From JADJPO01 sp963828555 (lineage in GTDB: Bacteria; Actinomycetota; Actinomycetes; Actinomycetales; Kineosporiaceae), in assembly GCA_963828555.1 (NCBI GenBank), contig CAWHEL010000002.1:1240001-1304000 (forward strand): DNA of 64,000 nucleotides, written 5' to 3'. This document shows positions 44,035-53,346 of the stretch, piece after piece. Position numbers and translations under genes: made by a program. The notes under the pieces are model-generated. The model saw only the letters and a program-made list of their open reading frames with translations, had not been told where the DNA came from and made no database searches. Within the stretch, counting starts at the first letter, position 1. Every line of letters begins with the position of its first letter.

Positions 44035-45700
44035 CGGCGGCACTGCGGCTGCCCCCGAGCGCCGCGATGATCTGTGGCTCGGCGCGGTTGATGCGCACCC
44101 GGCGGAGCTGAGTGGAAACATCAACCTCGTGGCACTCACTCCGGCGGACGAGCGCGCGCTGGCTCGCGTACGTTCCTACCAGCTGCTCGAGCTGGTGCAG
44201 GTGCGCAGCTGCGGGCCCGAGCTGGACGCACTGCTCGCCCTCGCCGTGGAGCGGCGCTGGCCGGAGGTCGAGTGCCTGGTCCACTACGCGCGCTACGCCG
44301 AGCAGGACGAGAGCGGCAAAGACGCGTCGCACTGGGCCGCAGCGATGTTCGACGCCGCCGAGCGCACCGGTGACGCCGCCCTGATGGCCGCCGCGCTGGC
44401 CTCCCGGGCCGTCCTGCCCGACCTCGCCCAGGGCCTGCCCAGCGGCGCCTCCGGCGAGCGCGACCTGGCGCGTGCGGTGGCCCTGCTGGACGAGGGCGGC
44501 GGCGACCCGGTGGACACCCCCGTGGCCTACATCGCCTGCGGCACCGCCTACCACCGGCGGGGGTTGTGGGAACTCGCTCTGGAGATGTACGACCGGGCGT
44601 CGCACGTGCTCGACGACGACTGGCCCGAGGCGTACAGCGAGATCGCCGTCCTGTGCCGCCGGGTGGTCACCGCCAACCGGCTCGACGCCGTCGTTCCCCT
44701 CGCCTGCGCGTTGACCGAGATCGGTGCCCGGGATGCGGCGGCCGAGCTCGCCCGGCGCCGTCCGCGGCTGACGGCGCTAGACCGGGAGAGCCTTCCCGAG
44801 GAGTGGCTGGTCGAGGCCGAGGCGGTCGACGCGCTGCTGGCCGCCATCGCCGGCGAGCCGCGGCACGACGACCATCCCTCGCTGCTGGTGCGGCTGCACC
44901 CCACCCAGCGGGTCGGCTACCGCTCGTGTGCCGTTCTGGCTCAGGCGATCCGGGCCCTGGACGCCGGTGACCTGGCGACCGCCGCGGCGCAGGCGGAGAT
45001 CGCCCTGCTGCACGTTGACGACGAGTTCACCGCCGGGGTACAGGCTCTGGCGCAGAACCTGGCCACGTTGGCCGACCCCCCCGCCCGGGCCTGGCAGCGG
45101 TATGCGCGGCACAGCGCCATGGCGCGCTGGACGGCGCGACTGGTCGTGCTGGGGGCGGCGCGGGCGCAGCTGGAGGCCGAGCGGGTGATGCTGGAGAACC
45201 AGCGGCTCTCGCAGCGTGCCTATGTGGACGAGCTCACCGGTCTGGCCAACCGGCACGCCTACGCCCGGCACCTGACCCGGCTGCGGCAGGCCGAGTCCGA
45301 GGACGAGCTCGCCGTGATGATGGTCGACGTCGACCACTTCAAGGCAGTGAACGACACCTTCGGCCATCCCGTCGGCGACGAGGTGCTGCGCCAGCTCGGC
45401 ACGATGCTGATCGAGACCACCCGGGCCTCGGACCTGGCCGTGCGGCACGGCGGCGACGAGTTCCTGGTGCTGCTGCTCAGCCGGGCCCGGCTCGACGTGG
45501 CCGCCCGGGGGGAGCAACTGGTCGCGGCGGTCGCCGAGTACCCGTGGCACGAGGTCGCCACCGGGCTGTCGGTCTCGGTGAGCATCGGGGTGGCCGTCGG
45601 GGCGGCCACCGCCGTGGACGAGCTGGTGGCTCACGCAGACCGCCGCCTCTACCAGGCCAAGACCACCGGCCGCGGACGGCTGTCCCAGCACCCCGGGTAG
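44027..45700 (+). CDS. TPR-like diguanylate cyclase (GGDEF domain)
   Basis: The 557-residue protein has a helical, TPR-like first 380 residues and a GGDEF domain at the C-terminus. The active site is RHGGDEFLVLLL, with metal and substrate residues in VDVDHFKAVNDTFGHPVG. The inhibitory site RASD lies five residues before GGDEF, so product inhibition is intact. It should make cyclic di-GMP. No membrane helix is seen, so it is likely cytoplasmic and its helical part may bind a partner. The start overlaps the tetR stop. Confidence 0.9.
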   Translation: MGDGGTAAAPERRDDLWLGAVDAHPAELSGNINLVALTPADERALARVRSYQLLELVQVRSCGPELDALLALAVERRWPEVECLVHYARYAEQDESGKDASHWAAAMFDAAERTGDAALMAAALASRAVLPDLAQGLPSGASGERDLARAVALLDEGGGDPVDTPVAYIACGTAYHRRGLWELALEMYDRASHVLDDDWPEAYSEIAVLCRRVVTANRLDAVVPLACALTEIGARDAAAELARRRPRLTALDRESLPEEWLVEAEAVDALLAAIAGEPRHDDHPSLLVRLHPTQRVGYRSCAVLAQAIRALDAGDLATAAAQAEIALLHVDDEFTAGVQALAQNLATLADPPARAWQRYARHSAMARWTARLVVLGAARAQLEAERVMLENQRLSQRAYVDELTGLANRHAYARHLTRLRQAESEDELAVMMVDVDHFKAVNDTFGHPVGDEVLRQLGTMLIETTRASDLAVRHGGDEFLVLLLSRARLDVAARGEQLVAAVAEYPWHEVATGLSVSVSIGVAVGAATAVDELVAHADRRLYQAKTTGRGRLSQHPG

Positions 45701-45738
45701 GCGGCACCGGCCGGCCAGGGGTGGAATGGCCTCGGCTG

Positions 45739-45780
45739 GGTCATGCCGAAGGCGTTGCGGGCGACGCGTTCGGCATGACC
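45739..45780. terminator. Bidirectional hairpin between convergent genes
   Basis: GGTCATGCCGAA and TTCGGCATGACC are perfect 12-base arms, with an inner GCGT/ACGC pairing. It sits between the GGDEF gene and the YdeI-like gene, which end towards each other. Confidence 0.75.
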
Positions 45781-45783
45781 GGG

Positions 45784-46227
45784 CTACCCGCCGAGGGCCG
45801 TGATCGTCTTGGCGATCCGCCCGGCGCGGGTCTCCGGCTTCTTGGTCGCGAGGATCGGCTCGACGTGGGCCCGCTGATGGCTGTACGAGAGCGCCTCCCA
45901 GGCCGCGCGTGCCGCAGGGGCCGCGGCCAGGGCCTCGGCCAGGTCGTCGGGAACCTCCACGACGCGGGGCGCCGTGTCCAGCTCGACGTCCACGTCGTAG
46001 GTGTTGCCGGGAGACACCCCGGCCGCGGCGCGGTTGTCGGTGCTCATGCCGAGCAGGTACCGACCGCCCATGAAGGCGATGCTCGAGCGGTAGCTGAACC
46101 CGCCCACCTGCACGGTCACCTTCGGGCGCCGTCCGCCGCCAAGCGCCTCGACGACCTCCTCCGGGACGCCGAACCCGGCCTTGGTGCCGCCGTGGCTCTC
46201 CAGCTCCGCTGTGAATCGCATCCGCAC
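45784..46227 (-). CDS. YdeI/OmdA-like protein (DUF1905)
   Basis: The 147-residue protein has a DUF1905 beta-barrel half (FTAELESHGGTKAGFGVPEEV, then GGFSYRSSIAFMGGRYLLG) and the YdeI/OmdA C-terminal helical half (WEALSYSHQRAHVEPILATKKPETRAGRIAKTI). The family is found in many bacteria and its function is unclear. The GTG at 46227 has GAGG 6 bases upstream; the ATG at 46221 is possible too. Confidence 0.82.
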   Translation of the reverse strand: MRMRFTAELESHGGTKAGFGVPEEVVEALGGGRRPKVTVQVGGFSYRSSIAFMGGRYLLGMSTDNRAAAGVSPGNTYDVDVELDTAPRVVEVPDDLAEALAAAPAARAAWEALSYSHQRAHVEPILATKKPETRAGRIAKTITALGG

Positions 46228-46277
46228 ATGATGCCTCGCCGGCCGTCCGAAGGACGCCGCCGATGGCGGGGTGTGGC

Positions 46278-46375
46278 GGGTGCTCGGTCACCGTCATTGA
46301 CGAGGTGCAGCGCGCCGGTGACCCGCTCATCCTGGCCCTGAAGCAGCGTCTCGACCGATCACGAGCCGCGGGTCA
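46278..46375 (+). pseudogene. Remnant of a DUF4143-type ATPase
   Basis: A short open stretch encodes VIDEVQRAGDPLILALKQRL followed by DRSRAAGQY, the Walker B region of the DUF4143 ATPase family, with nothing recognisable on either side. The 430-base gap 46228-46657 holds only this remnant and the hairpin at 46414-46485. It is a second decayed member of the family seen at 15601-16345. Confidence 0.65.
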
Positions 46376-46413
46376 GTACTGCCACGCCGCCGCCTGCCAC
46401 GCCGACGGGGCCA

Positions 46414-46485
46414 CCCCGGATTCACCACATCCCCCTCCGGGGAGCTGATTCCGGGCCGCAGAGCGGGGTTATGGTGAATTCGGGG
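46414..46485. repeat. Hairpin repeat with GATTCACC/GGTGAATTC arms
   Basis: Two 21-base arms (46414-46434, starting CCCCGGATTCACCA, and 46465-46485, ending GGTGAATTCGGGG) are inverted repeats with four mismatches, around a 30-base loop. It lies next to the ATPase remnant and may be a small mobile or REP-like element. Confidence 0.6.
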
Positions 46486-46657
46486 CAGCCAGCAGGGTGC
46501 TCGGCCGCATCGGGAGGTCGGCGAGGCGTGCCACGCTGACCTGTGTGCCGGAGTCCAGGCCCAGTCTCGACGGCCTCGTCGTCCTCACCGACCCGGTCAC
46601 GCAGGCGCACGATCCGGGAGCCAAGATCTGGCCCACCGTGCTGGTGCAGGAGGGCGC

Positions 46658-47857
46658 CTACCGGCTGGAGACCGTGGGCGCCCTGGTGTCCCGGGTGCTC
46701 GAGCCGTTCGCTGTCCGGTGACCGTCCGGGTAGGTCTCCACCAGCTCCGGAAGGATGATTGCCCGGCCAGTGGTGAGGTGCCTGCCCGGCCTGCGCCCGA
46801 GCCGGAGGCCCCGGCCCCAGCGGACGATCGGGCGCTCGATCAGCAGCCAGGAGGCCGCCGCGACGGCGAGGATCAGCAGCACCGACTGCGGAGGCTGCTG
46901 CCAGGTGGAGGTCTGGTCGGAGGGCCCGGTCCCCAGCACCACTCCCTGCCACACGTAGACGCCGTAGGAGATCTGGCCGATCCAGCGCAGGGGGCCCAGT
47001 TCGAGCAGGCGGACCACGGCAGCCGACTGGTTCTGCGTGATCAGCCACAGGCCCCCGGCCATGGCCAGCACCTGGAGGTAGTAGCCGATCACGCTCCAGC
47101 CGGCCCATGCCCCGCCGGGAAGCCAGAGCGGGGCCAGGTAGCCCGTCACCACAGCGGCAGTGAGCCGCATCCGAGCCGATCCGTGTGCTCGAGTCGCCAG
47201 GAGAGGGCTGCGGCGCGCCGCCAGCAGGGCGAGCAGGCAGCCGATGACCAGCGCATCGGCGGCGGGGACGGTCCAGCGGGGCCAGAAGTAACCGGCCGCC
47301 AGGGCTGGGTGCGCGGTCAGGTAGATCCTGGTCGCCAGGCAGAGCAGGAGGGCGCCGGCCAGTGCTCGGCCGAGTCGCCGCCGCGGCACGAACACCAGGA
47401 CCAGGGGCCAGAGCAGATAGAAGTGCTCCTCCACCGCCAGGCTCCAGGTGGCCGCCAGCGGATGCGTGTAGTGCGCCCGATCGACCACGTTGGACAGATA
47501 GGCCGCGGACAGCACAGCGTGCCGCTGGGTGATCGCGCCGATGGCTCCGGCCGACGCCAGGACCACGACGGCGGCCAGGGAGGTGAAGTAGCACGGCATC
47601 AGACGCAGCGCCCGGTGCCACCAGAACCGGCGCAGCCGGACGCTGCCGCGCAGGTGCTGCTCGATCAGCAGGTTGCGACTGATCAGGTAGCCGGACAGCA
47701 CGAAGAACAGGGTCACCGGCTGCACCAGTTGGCCACCGCGCTGGCCCAGGCCCATGAAGGCGCCGGTATGGATCCCGATCACCGTCAGGGCCGCGAGTGC
47801 CCGGAGCCCGTCGAACCCACGAATGCGGCTCGGGCGGAGCTCACCGAGGCTCGTCAC
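46658..47857 (-). CDS. Acyltransferase 3 family membrane protein
   Basis: The 399-residue protein has about 10 membrane helices and the acyltransferase-3 signatures IRGFDGLRALAALTVIGIHTG near the start and WSLAVEEHFYLLWPL near residue 140. Members transfer acyl groups to sugars in lipopolysaccharide, peptidoglycan or antibiotics. No polysaccharide genes are adjacent, so the substrate is unknown. It is divergent from the helicase gene, across 109 bases. Confidence 0.87.
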   Translation of the reverse strand: MTSLGELRPSRIRGFDGLRALAALTVIGIHTGAFMGLGQRGGQLVQPVTLFFVLSGYLISRNLLIEQHLRGSVRLRRFWWHRALRLMPCYFTSLAAVVVLASAGAIGAITQRHAVLSAAYLSNVVDRAHYTHPLAATWSLAVEEHFYLLWPLVLVFVPRRRLGRALAGALLLCLATRIYLTAHPALAAGYFWPRWTVPAADALVIGCLLALLAARRSPLLATRAHGSARMRLTAAVVTGYLAPLWLPGGAWAGWSVIGYYLQVLAMAGGLWLITQNQSAAVVRLLELGPLRWIGQISYGVYVWQGVVLGTGPSDQTSTWQQPPQSVLLILAVAAASWLLIERPIVRWGRGLRLGRRPGRHLTTGRAIILPELVETYPDGHRTANGSSTRDTRAPTVSSR

Positions 47858-47966
47858 GATATGAGTATGACAAACTACTGAGAGTGTTTTGCCTTGTCGC
47901 GTTCAGCGGGGGCGGCGGCACGGTACCGGCCCGGGAGGCGAGCTGTTCGCCGTAGATTGATCCCTG

Positions 47967-49763
47967 ATGACGACTGCACCGAACGACATGACGACTGCAC
48001 CGGACGACGACCCGACCACCTTCGCCGAGCTCGGCCTCGACGAGCGCGTGCTGCGCGCCCTGGTCGACGTCGGCTACGAGAGCCCCTCACGCATCCAGGC
48101 CGCGACCATCCCGGCGCTGCTGTCCGGCCGGCACGTGGTCGGCCTGGCCCAGACCGGCACCGGCAAGACCGCCGCCTTCGCCGCGCCGATCCTCTCCCGC
48201 CTCGACCCGGCCCAGCGGACGCCGCAGGCGCTCGTGCTGGCGCCGACGCGTGAGCTGGCCCTGCAGGTGTGCGAGGCGTTCGCCCGCTACGCCCACCACC
48301 TGCCCGGCGTGCACGTGGTGCCGATCTACGGCGGCCAGAGCTACGGTGCCCAGCTCGCGGCCCTGCGCCGTGGTGCGCACATCGTCGTCGGCACGCCTGG
48401 GCGGATCATCGACCACCTGAACCGCAAGACCCTGGACCTGCGTGAGCTGCGCTTCCTGGTGCTCGACGAGGCCGACGAGATGCTGCAGATGGGCTTCCAG
48501 GAGGACGTCGAGACCATCCTGGCGACCACGCCCGAGACCAAGCAGGTGGCCCTGTTCTCGGCCACGATGCCGCCGCAGATCCGGCGGATGGCTGGCAAGT
48601 ACCTCACCGACGCCCAGGAGATCACGGTCCGCGGCAAGACCATCACCGCCGCGAACACCCGGCAGCGCTACCTGCTGGTGAATCATCACGAGAAGCTGGA
48701 CGCCCTGACCCGGGTGATCGAGATCGAGCCGTTCGAGGCGATGATCGTCTTCGTCCGCACCAAGTCGGCCACCGAGGACCTGGCCGGCCGCCTGCGCGCG
48801 CGGGGCCTGTCCGCCGCCGCGATCAACGGGGACCTGGCCCAGGCCCAGCGCGAGCGGACCATCGGCGAGCTGAAGAGCGGCGCGCTGGACATCCTGGTCG
48901 CGACCGACGTCGCCGCCCGCGGCCTGGACGTCGACCGGATCACGCACGTGGTCAACTACGACATCCCGCAGGACAGCGAGTCCTACGTGCACCGGATCGG
49001 CCGCACCGGCCGGGCCGGTCGTTCTGGTGATGCGCTGCTGTTCGTGACGCCCCGGGAGAAGCACCTGCTCGCCTCGATCGAACGGGCGACCCGGCAGCCG
49101 ATCACCGAGATGCCCCTGCCGTCCGCGGAGGACGTGAACACCACCCGAGTGGCGAAGTTCGCTGACTCCCTCACCGCGCACCTGACCGCCGCGGCGCCCG
49201 GGCCCAGCCCGGCGCACGCGGAGCTGTCGACGTTCAAGCGTCTGATCTCGACCTACCTCGCGGACCACGACGCAGACCTGCTGGACGTCGCCGCCGCGCT
49301 CGCGGTGATGTCCCGCGACGGCTCCCGGTTCCTGCTTCCGCCGGACCAGCCCCGCTCGACGGCATCGGCGCCGCGCTCCAAGCGCAAGGAGGCGCCCGCA
49401 GGGCGCGGGGCGCCGACCCGGGTGGCCGGAGCGAAGCGGCCGCGGGGCGAGATCGCCCTGGCCACCTACCGGATCGAGGTCGGACGGCGGCAGAAGGTGC
49501 AGCCCGGGGCGATCGTGGGGGCGATCGCCAACGAGGGCGGACTGGGCCGGGCCGACTTCGGGCACATCGACATCCGCGCCGATCACTCCATCGTGGAGCT
49601 TCCGGCCTCATTGCCCGAGGGCGCCGCGGAGGCGCTGGCGGCGACCCGGATCTCGGGCAAGCTGATCGGCCTGACCCGGGTGGACGAGCCGTCGCCGTCC
49701 GGCTCACGCCCGCCCAGCCGCCCGCACCGCCAGACCCGGCCCGGCCGCCCGGGCAAGAAGTAA
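47967..49763 (+). CDS. deaD: DEAD-box RNA helicase with DbpA-type RNA-binding domain
   Basis: The 598-residue protein has helicase motifs AQTGTGKTAAF, PTRELALQ, VLDEADEML, SATMP, DVAARGLDVDRI and HRIGRTGRAGR. A C-terminal DbpA RNA-binding domain (ATYRIEVGRRQKVQPGAI, then GHIDIRADHSIVELP) follows. It should remodel RNA, for instance in ribosome assembly or cold adaptation. The first 14 codons are a duplicated MTTAP(N/D)D unit (47967-48008); the second ATG at 47988 could also start translation. The protein ends in a basic tail. Confidence 0.93.
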   Translation: MTTAPNDMTTAPDDDPTTFAELGLDERVLRALVDVGYESPSRIQAATIPALLSGRHVVGLAQTGTGKTAAFAAPILSRLDPAQRTPQALVLAPTRELALQVCEAFARYAHHLPGVHVVPIYGGQSYGAQLAALRRGAHIVVGTPGRIIDHLNRKTLDLRELRFLVLDEADEMLQMGFQEDVETILATTPETKQVALFSATMPPQIRRMAGKYLTDAQEITVRGKTITAANTRQRYLLVNHHEKLDALTRVIEIEPFEAMIVFVRTKSATEDLAGRLRARGLSAAAINGDLAQAQRERTIGELKSGALDILVATDVAARGLDVDRITHVVNYDIPQDSESYVHRIGRTGRAGRSGDALLFVTPREKHLLASIERATRQPITEMPLPSAEDVNTTRVAKFADSLTAHLTAAAPGPSPAHAELSTFKRLISTYLADHDADLLDVAAALAVMSRDGSRFLLPPDQPRSTASAPRSKRKEAPAGRGAPTRVAGAKRPRGEIALATYRIEVGRRQKVQPGAIVGAIANEGGLGRADFGHIDIRADHSIVELPASLPEGAAEALAATRISGKLIGLTRVDEPSPSGSRPPSRPHRQTRPGRPGKK

Positions 49764-49823
49764 CCCCCATGATCGGCCCGACCCGGCGATCTGTTGACGA
49801 TCACGAGGGGTGTAGTCGAACGC

Positions 49824-51500
49824 TCAGAGCAGGGCGGTGATCTTCTCCTCGGCCAGGGCGCGGACGGCGGCACGTGCGGTGACGGCGTCAGCTGCGGCGC
49901 GGGCGGCGTCCGCCATCTCGCTGCACCGGGCCAGGCTGTGCGCCGCGAGCACGAGCCGGACTGCCGGGACCAGCCCCGGCGCCATCGACAGGCTGCGCAC
50001 GCCGAGACCGACCAGCACGCAAGCCAGCAGCGGATCACCGCCGGCCTCGCCGCACACCCCGACCGGGGTCGCGCTGATCGCGCCGGCGGCGCCGACCAAA
50101 GCGATCAGGTCGAGCAGGGCCGGCTGCCAGGGGTCGAGCAGATCGGCCAGCTCGCCCTGCATCCGGTCTGCGGCGAAGGTGTACTGCGCCAGGTCGTTGG
50201 TGCCGATGCTGACGAAGTCGACCTCTCGCAGCAGCTCCTTGGCCCGCAGCGCGGCCGCCGGCACCTCGATCATGGCCCCGGCCACCGGCAGACCGTGTTT
50301 CCTGGCCGCCGCCGCGAACGCCCTGGCCTCGGCCGGGGTGGAGACCATCGGCGCCATCACCCACACCGTCGCCGTCGCGTCGGCGGCAGCGCGACCGAGC
50401 GCCTCCAGCTGAGTCTCCAGCAGGTCGGGATGGTGCCTGGAGACCCGCAGTCCGCGGACGCCGAGGGCCGGGTTCTCCTCGGTGCCGTGCTGCACGAACG
50501 CCAGCGGTTTGTCGGCACCGGCGTCCAGCGTGCGGACGACGATCTTGCGGGTGCCGAAAGCAGTGAACACCTCGCGGTACGTGGCCTCCTGCTCGGAGAC
50601 CATCGGGGCACTCTGCCGACCGAGGTAGAGCCCTTCGGTGCGGAACAGGCCGACGCCCTCGCTGTCGACGGTGCTGGCGCGCTGGGCATCCTCGACCGTG
50701 GCGATGTTGACCAGCAGTTGCACGGCCGTGCCGTCGGCCGTGGCGCCCGGGCCGAATCCGGCCGAGGTGAGCAGGCGCCGGGCCTCGGCCCGGGCGCTCG
50801 CGGCGGCCACGGTCGTCGGGTCGGGATCGACCACGATCAGCCCGGAGGAGCCGTCCACCACGACCAGAGTGCCGTCGGCCAGGTCCAGCGCACCGGCGCA
50901 CTGCACGACGGCCGGCACCCCCAGACCCTTGGCCAGGATCGCGGTGTGGCTGGTCGGGCCGCCCAGTTCGGTGACGATGGCGAGCACCTCAGTGGGGTCC
51001 AGGGTCGCGGTGTCGGCCGGGGAGAGATCCTGGCCGACCAGCACGAACGGGTGACCGGGGTGCGGGATTCCGGGCATCGGCTGGTCGAGCAGCAGCGCCA
51101 GCGCCCGGTTGCGGACGTCGCGCAGGTCGGCCACCCGCTCGGCCAGGTAGCCACCGGCTGCGGCGAGCACGTCGCAGAAGCCCTCGATCGCGGCGTCCAG
51201 GCTGTGGGCGGTGGGGCGGCCCTGGGCCAGCTGGGCCTTGACCGCGCTGATCAGACCGGGGTCGCGGGCCATCAGAGCGGTCGCGCCGAGCACGGCCGCC
51301 GCCTCTCCCGGGGCCACCGTGGCACGCTCCTCGAGCGCCATCGCCACCTGCTCCAGGGCTGAGGTCACCCGGGTCAGTTCGGCGTCGGCGTCGGCACCCG
51401 GGCGCTCGTCAGCCGGGGGCCGAGGCGGAAGCCCGAGGCGGGCGATCGGCCCGGACGCCGAGCCGGGGCTGACCCCCAGGCCTTCCAGCCGGCCGGTCAC
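49824..51500 (-). CDS. ptsI: PTS enzyme I (phosphoenolpyruvate-protein phosphotransferase)
   Basis: The 558-residue protein has the phosphohistidine site GGPTSHTAILAKGLGVPA, the PEP-binding motif VGLFRTEGLYLG, and the C-terminal CGEAGGDPLLACVLVGLG. It transfers phosphate from PEP to HPr. The GTG at 51500 lies two bases beyond the ptsH stop with GGAG 6 bases upstream; an ATG at 51530 within ptsH is an alternative. It is the last gene of the fructose PTS operon. Confidence 0.93.
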   Translation of the reverse strand: MTGRLEGLGVSPGSASGPIARLGLPPRPPADERPGADADAELTRVTSALEQVAMALEERATVAPGEAAAVLGATALMARDPGLISAVKAQLAQGRPTAHSLDAAIEGFCDVLAAAGGYLAERVADLRDVRNRALALLLDQPMPGIPHPGHPFVLVGQDLSPADTATLDPTEVLAIVTELGGPTSHTAILAKGLGVPAVVQCAGALDLADGTLVVVDGSSGLIVVDPDPTTVAAASARAEARRLLTSAGFGPGATADGTAVQLLVNIATVEDAQRASTVDSEGVGLFRTEGLYLGRQSAPMVSEQEATYREVFTAFGTRKIVVRTLDAGADKPLAFVQHGTEENPALGVRGLRVSRHHPDLLETQLEALGRAAADATATVWVMAPMVSTPAEARAFAAAARKHGLPVAGAMIEVPAAALRAKELLREVDFVSIGTNDLAQYTFAADRMQGELADLLDPWQPALLDLIALVGAAGAISATPVGVCGEAGGDPLLACVLVGLGVRSLSMAPGLVPAVRLVLAAHSLARCSEMADAARAAADAVTARAAVRALAEEKITALL

Positions 51501-51501
51501 C

Positions 51502-51789
51502 TCAGGCTCCGGCCGGCGCGTCGGGGGCATCGAGGTCCTGCTCCAGCAGAGCGGCCAACCCGTCGAGGGCCTCGTCGGCGCCGTCGCCGTCTGCGCTGAT
51601 GGCCACCTCCTCGCCGTGCGCGACGGCGAGGGTGAGCACCATCAGGATGCTCTTGGCGTCCACCGGTTCGCCGTCGCCCTTGGCGATCGTGACCGGCATC
51701 GGCAGCTTGGCGGCGGCCTGGGTGAACAGGGCGGCGGGACGGGCGTGCAGGCCGACACTCGAAGCGACGACGACGTGACGTGTGGGCAT
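51502..51789 (-). CDS. ptsH: PTS phosphocarrier protein HPr
   Basis: The 95-residue protein has the active histidine in SVGLHARPAALF. The regulatory serine region is in DAKSILMVLTLAV. It carries phosphate from enzyme I to the fructose IIA domain. It lies between the IIBC gene and ptsI in the operon. Confidence 0.95.
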   Translation of the reverse strand: MPTRHVVVASSVGLHARPAALFTQAAAKLPMPVTIAKGDGEPVDAKSILMVLTLAVAHGEEVAISADGDGADEALDGLAALLEQDLDAPDAPAGA

Positions 51790-51843
51790 GGCGGAACCTC
51801 CTGGCGAGCTGCGCAGCGCGCAGAGCGGGATCGGCGGGGTGGA

Positions 51844-53346
51844 TCAGGCGGCGACGGCCACCGTGGCGGTCTCAGCCTTGGAGGCGCTCAACTGCTTGAG
51901 CGCGATCACCGAGATTGCGGTGATCACGGTGCCGACCACCACGGCGAGCAGGTACGGCAGGATTCCACCGATCAGCGGGGTCACCCAGAGGCCACCGTGC
52001 GGGGCGCGCAGGGTGCTGCCGAGCGCCATCACCATGCCGCCGGTGACGGCCGAACCGGCCATCAGGGACGGGATCACCCGCAGCGGGTCACCGGCCGCGA
52101 ACGGGATCGCGCCCTCGGTGATGAACGAGGCGCCGAGCAACCAGGCGGCGTTGCCGTTCTCCCGCTCGGGCTCGGTGAACAGGGCCGGGCGCAACCGGGA
52201 GGCCAGGGCCATGCCCAGAGGCGGGGTCATGCCGGCGGCCATCACGGCCGCCATCACCTTGAGCTGGGTGGCGTCGGTGGCGGCACCCGCGGCGGCCAGG
52301 CCGGTGGTGGCGAAGGTGTAGGCGACCTTGTTGATCGGGCCACCCATGTCGAACGCCATCATCAGGCCGAGGATCACGCCGAGCAGCACCAGGTTGGCCC
52401 CGGACATGCCGTTCAGCCAGTCGGTCAGAGCGTCGGAGAGGGCCTTCAGCGGGCGGCCGAGCACCAGCAGCATGATCGCGCCGGTGAGCAGGGTGGCGAC
52501 CAGCGGGATGACCACGACCGGCATCACGCCGCGCACGGCCTTGGCCACCTTGCGCCGGGCGATCCACAGGGCGATCAGACCGCCGATCATGCCGGCGGCG
52601 ATGCCGCCGAGGAAGCCGGCGCCGATGGCGACCGAGAGCGCCCCGCCGACGAAGCCGGGCACGATGCCCGGGCGGTCGGCGATGGCGAAGCCGATGAATC
52701 CGGCCAGGGCCGGCACCAGGAAGGCGAACGCCGCGACGCCGATCTGGAACAGCAGCGCCGCCCAGTGCAGCCCGGACGTGGGGTCGAAGTTCTGTGCGAT
52801 GTCAGTCAGCTTCACCTTGGTGACGTCGATCGCACCCTGCTCGCCGACCGCGGCCTGGGCCAGCATGAACGACAGAGCGATCAGGATGCCGCCCGCGGCG
52901 ACGAACGGGATCATGTAACTGACACCGGTCATCAGCCACTGGCGCACCCGGGTGGCGGTCGAGGCGTCACTGGCCACCTTGGTGGCCAGTGCCGGTCCGG
53001 CGGGGGCCCCGATCGGGGAACCGGCGGCGACCACGGGAGCGTTCTTGGCGGCCTGCACGGCCTGCTCGATGATTGCCGGCGCGTCGGAGATGGCCTTCTT
53101 GACGCTCACCTGCACGATCGGCTTGCCCTCGAACCGGTACCGGTCGCGGACCTCGACGTCGACACCGAAGATTACTGCGTCGGCGGCGGCGATCACCTCC
53201 GGCGGCAGCGGGTCGGCCCCGGCGGCACCCTGGGTCTCCACGCTGATCTCGTGCCCGGCGGCCATTCCCGCCTGCTCGAGTGCTTCAGCGGCCATGTAGG
53301 TGTGCGCGATGCCCGTAGGACACGACGTCACGGCGACGAGTTTCAC
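51844..53346 (-). CDS. fruA: PTS fructose transporter subunit IIBC
   Basis: The 500-residue protein has an N-terminal IIB domain with the phosphocysteine in VTSCPTGIAHTYMAAEAL, then a linker and an IIC membrane domain of about nine helices (MTGVSYMIPFVAAGGILIAL, FDMGGPINKVAYTFA). It imports and phosphorylates fructose to fructose-1-phosphate. IIA is encoded separately by the preceding gene, overlapping by four bases. Confidence 0.93.
   Translation of the reverse strand: MKLVAVTSCPTGIAHTYMAAEALEQAGMAAGHEISVETQGAAGADPLPPEVIAAADAVIFGVDVEVRDRYRFEGKPIVQVSVKKAISDAPAIIEQAVQAAKNAPVVAAGSPIGAPAGPALATKVASDASTATRVRQWLMTGVSYMIPFVAAGGILIALSFMLAQAAVGEQGAIDVTKVKLTDIAQNFDPTSGLHWAALLFQIGVAAFAFLVPALAGFIGFAIADRPGIVPGFVGGALSVAIGAGFLGGIAAGMIGGLIALWIARRKVAKAVRGVMPVVVIPLVATLLTGAIMLLVLGRPLKALSDALTDWLNGMSGANLVLLGVILGLMMAFDMGGPINKVAYTFATTGLAAAGAATDATQLKVMAAVMAAGMTPPLGMALASRLRPALFTEPERENGNAAWLLGASFITEGAIPFAAGDPLRVIPSLMAGSAVTGGMVMALGSTLRAPHGGLWVTPLIGGILPYLLAVVVGTVITAISVIALKQLSASKAETATVAVAA

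Noticed and set aside
46497..46721. A 74-residue frame on the plus strand (ending LVSRVLEPFAVR)
   Set aside because: It overlaps the end of the acyltransferase gene and has no recognisable family. It could be a decayed gene end but cannot be supported.
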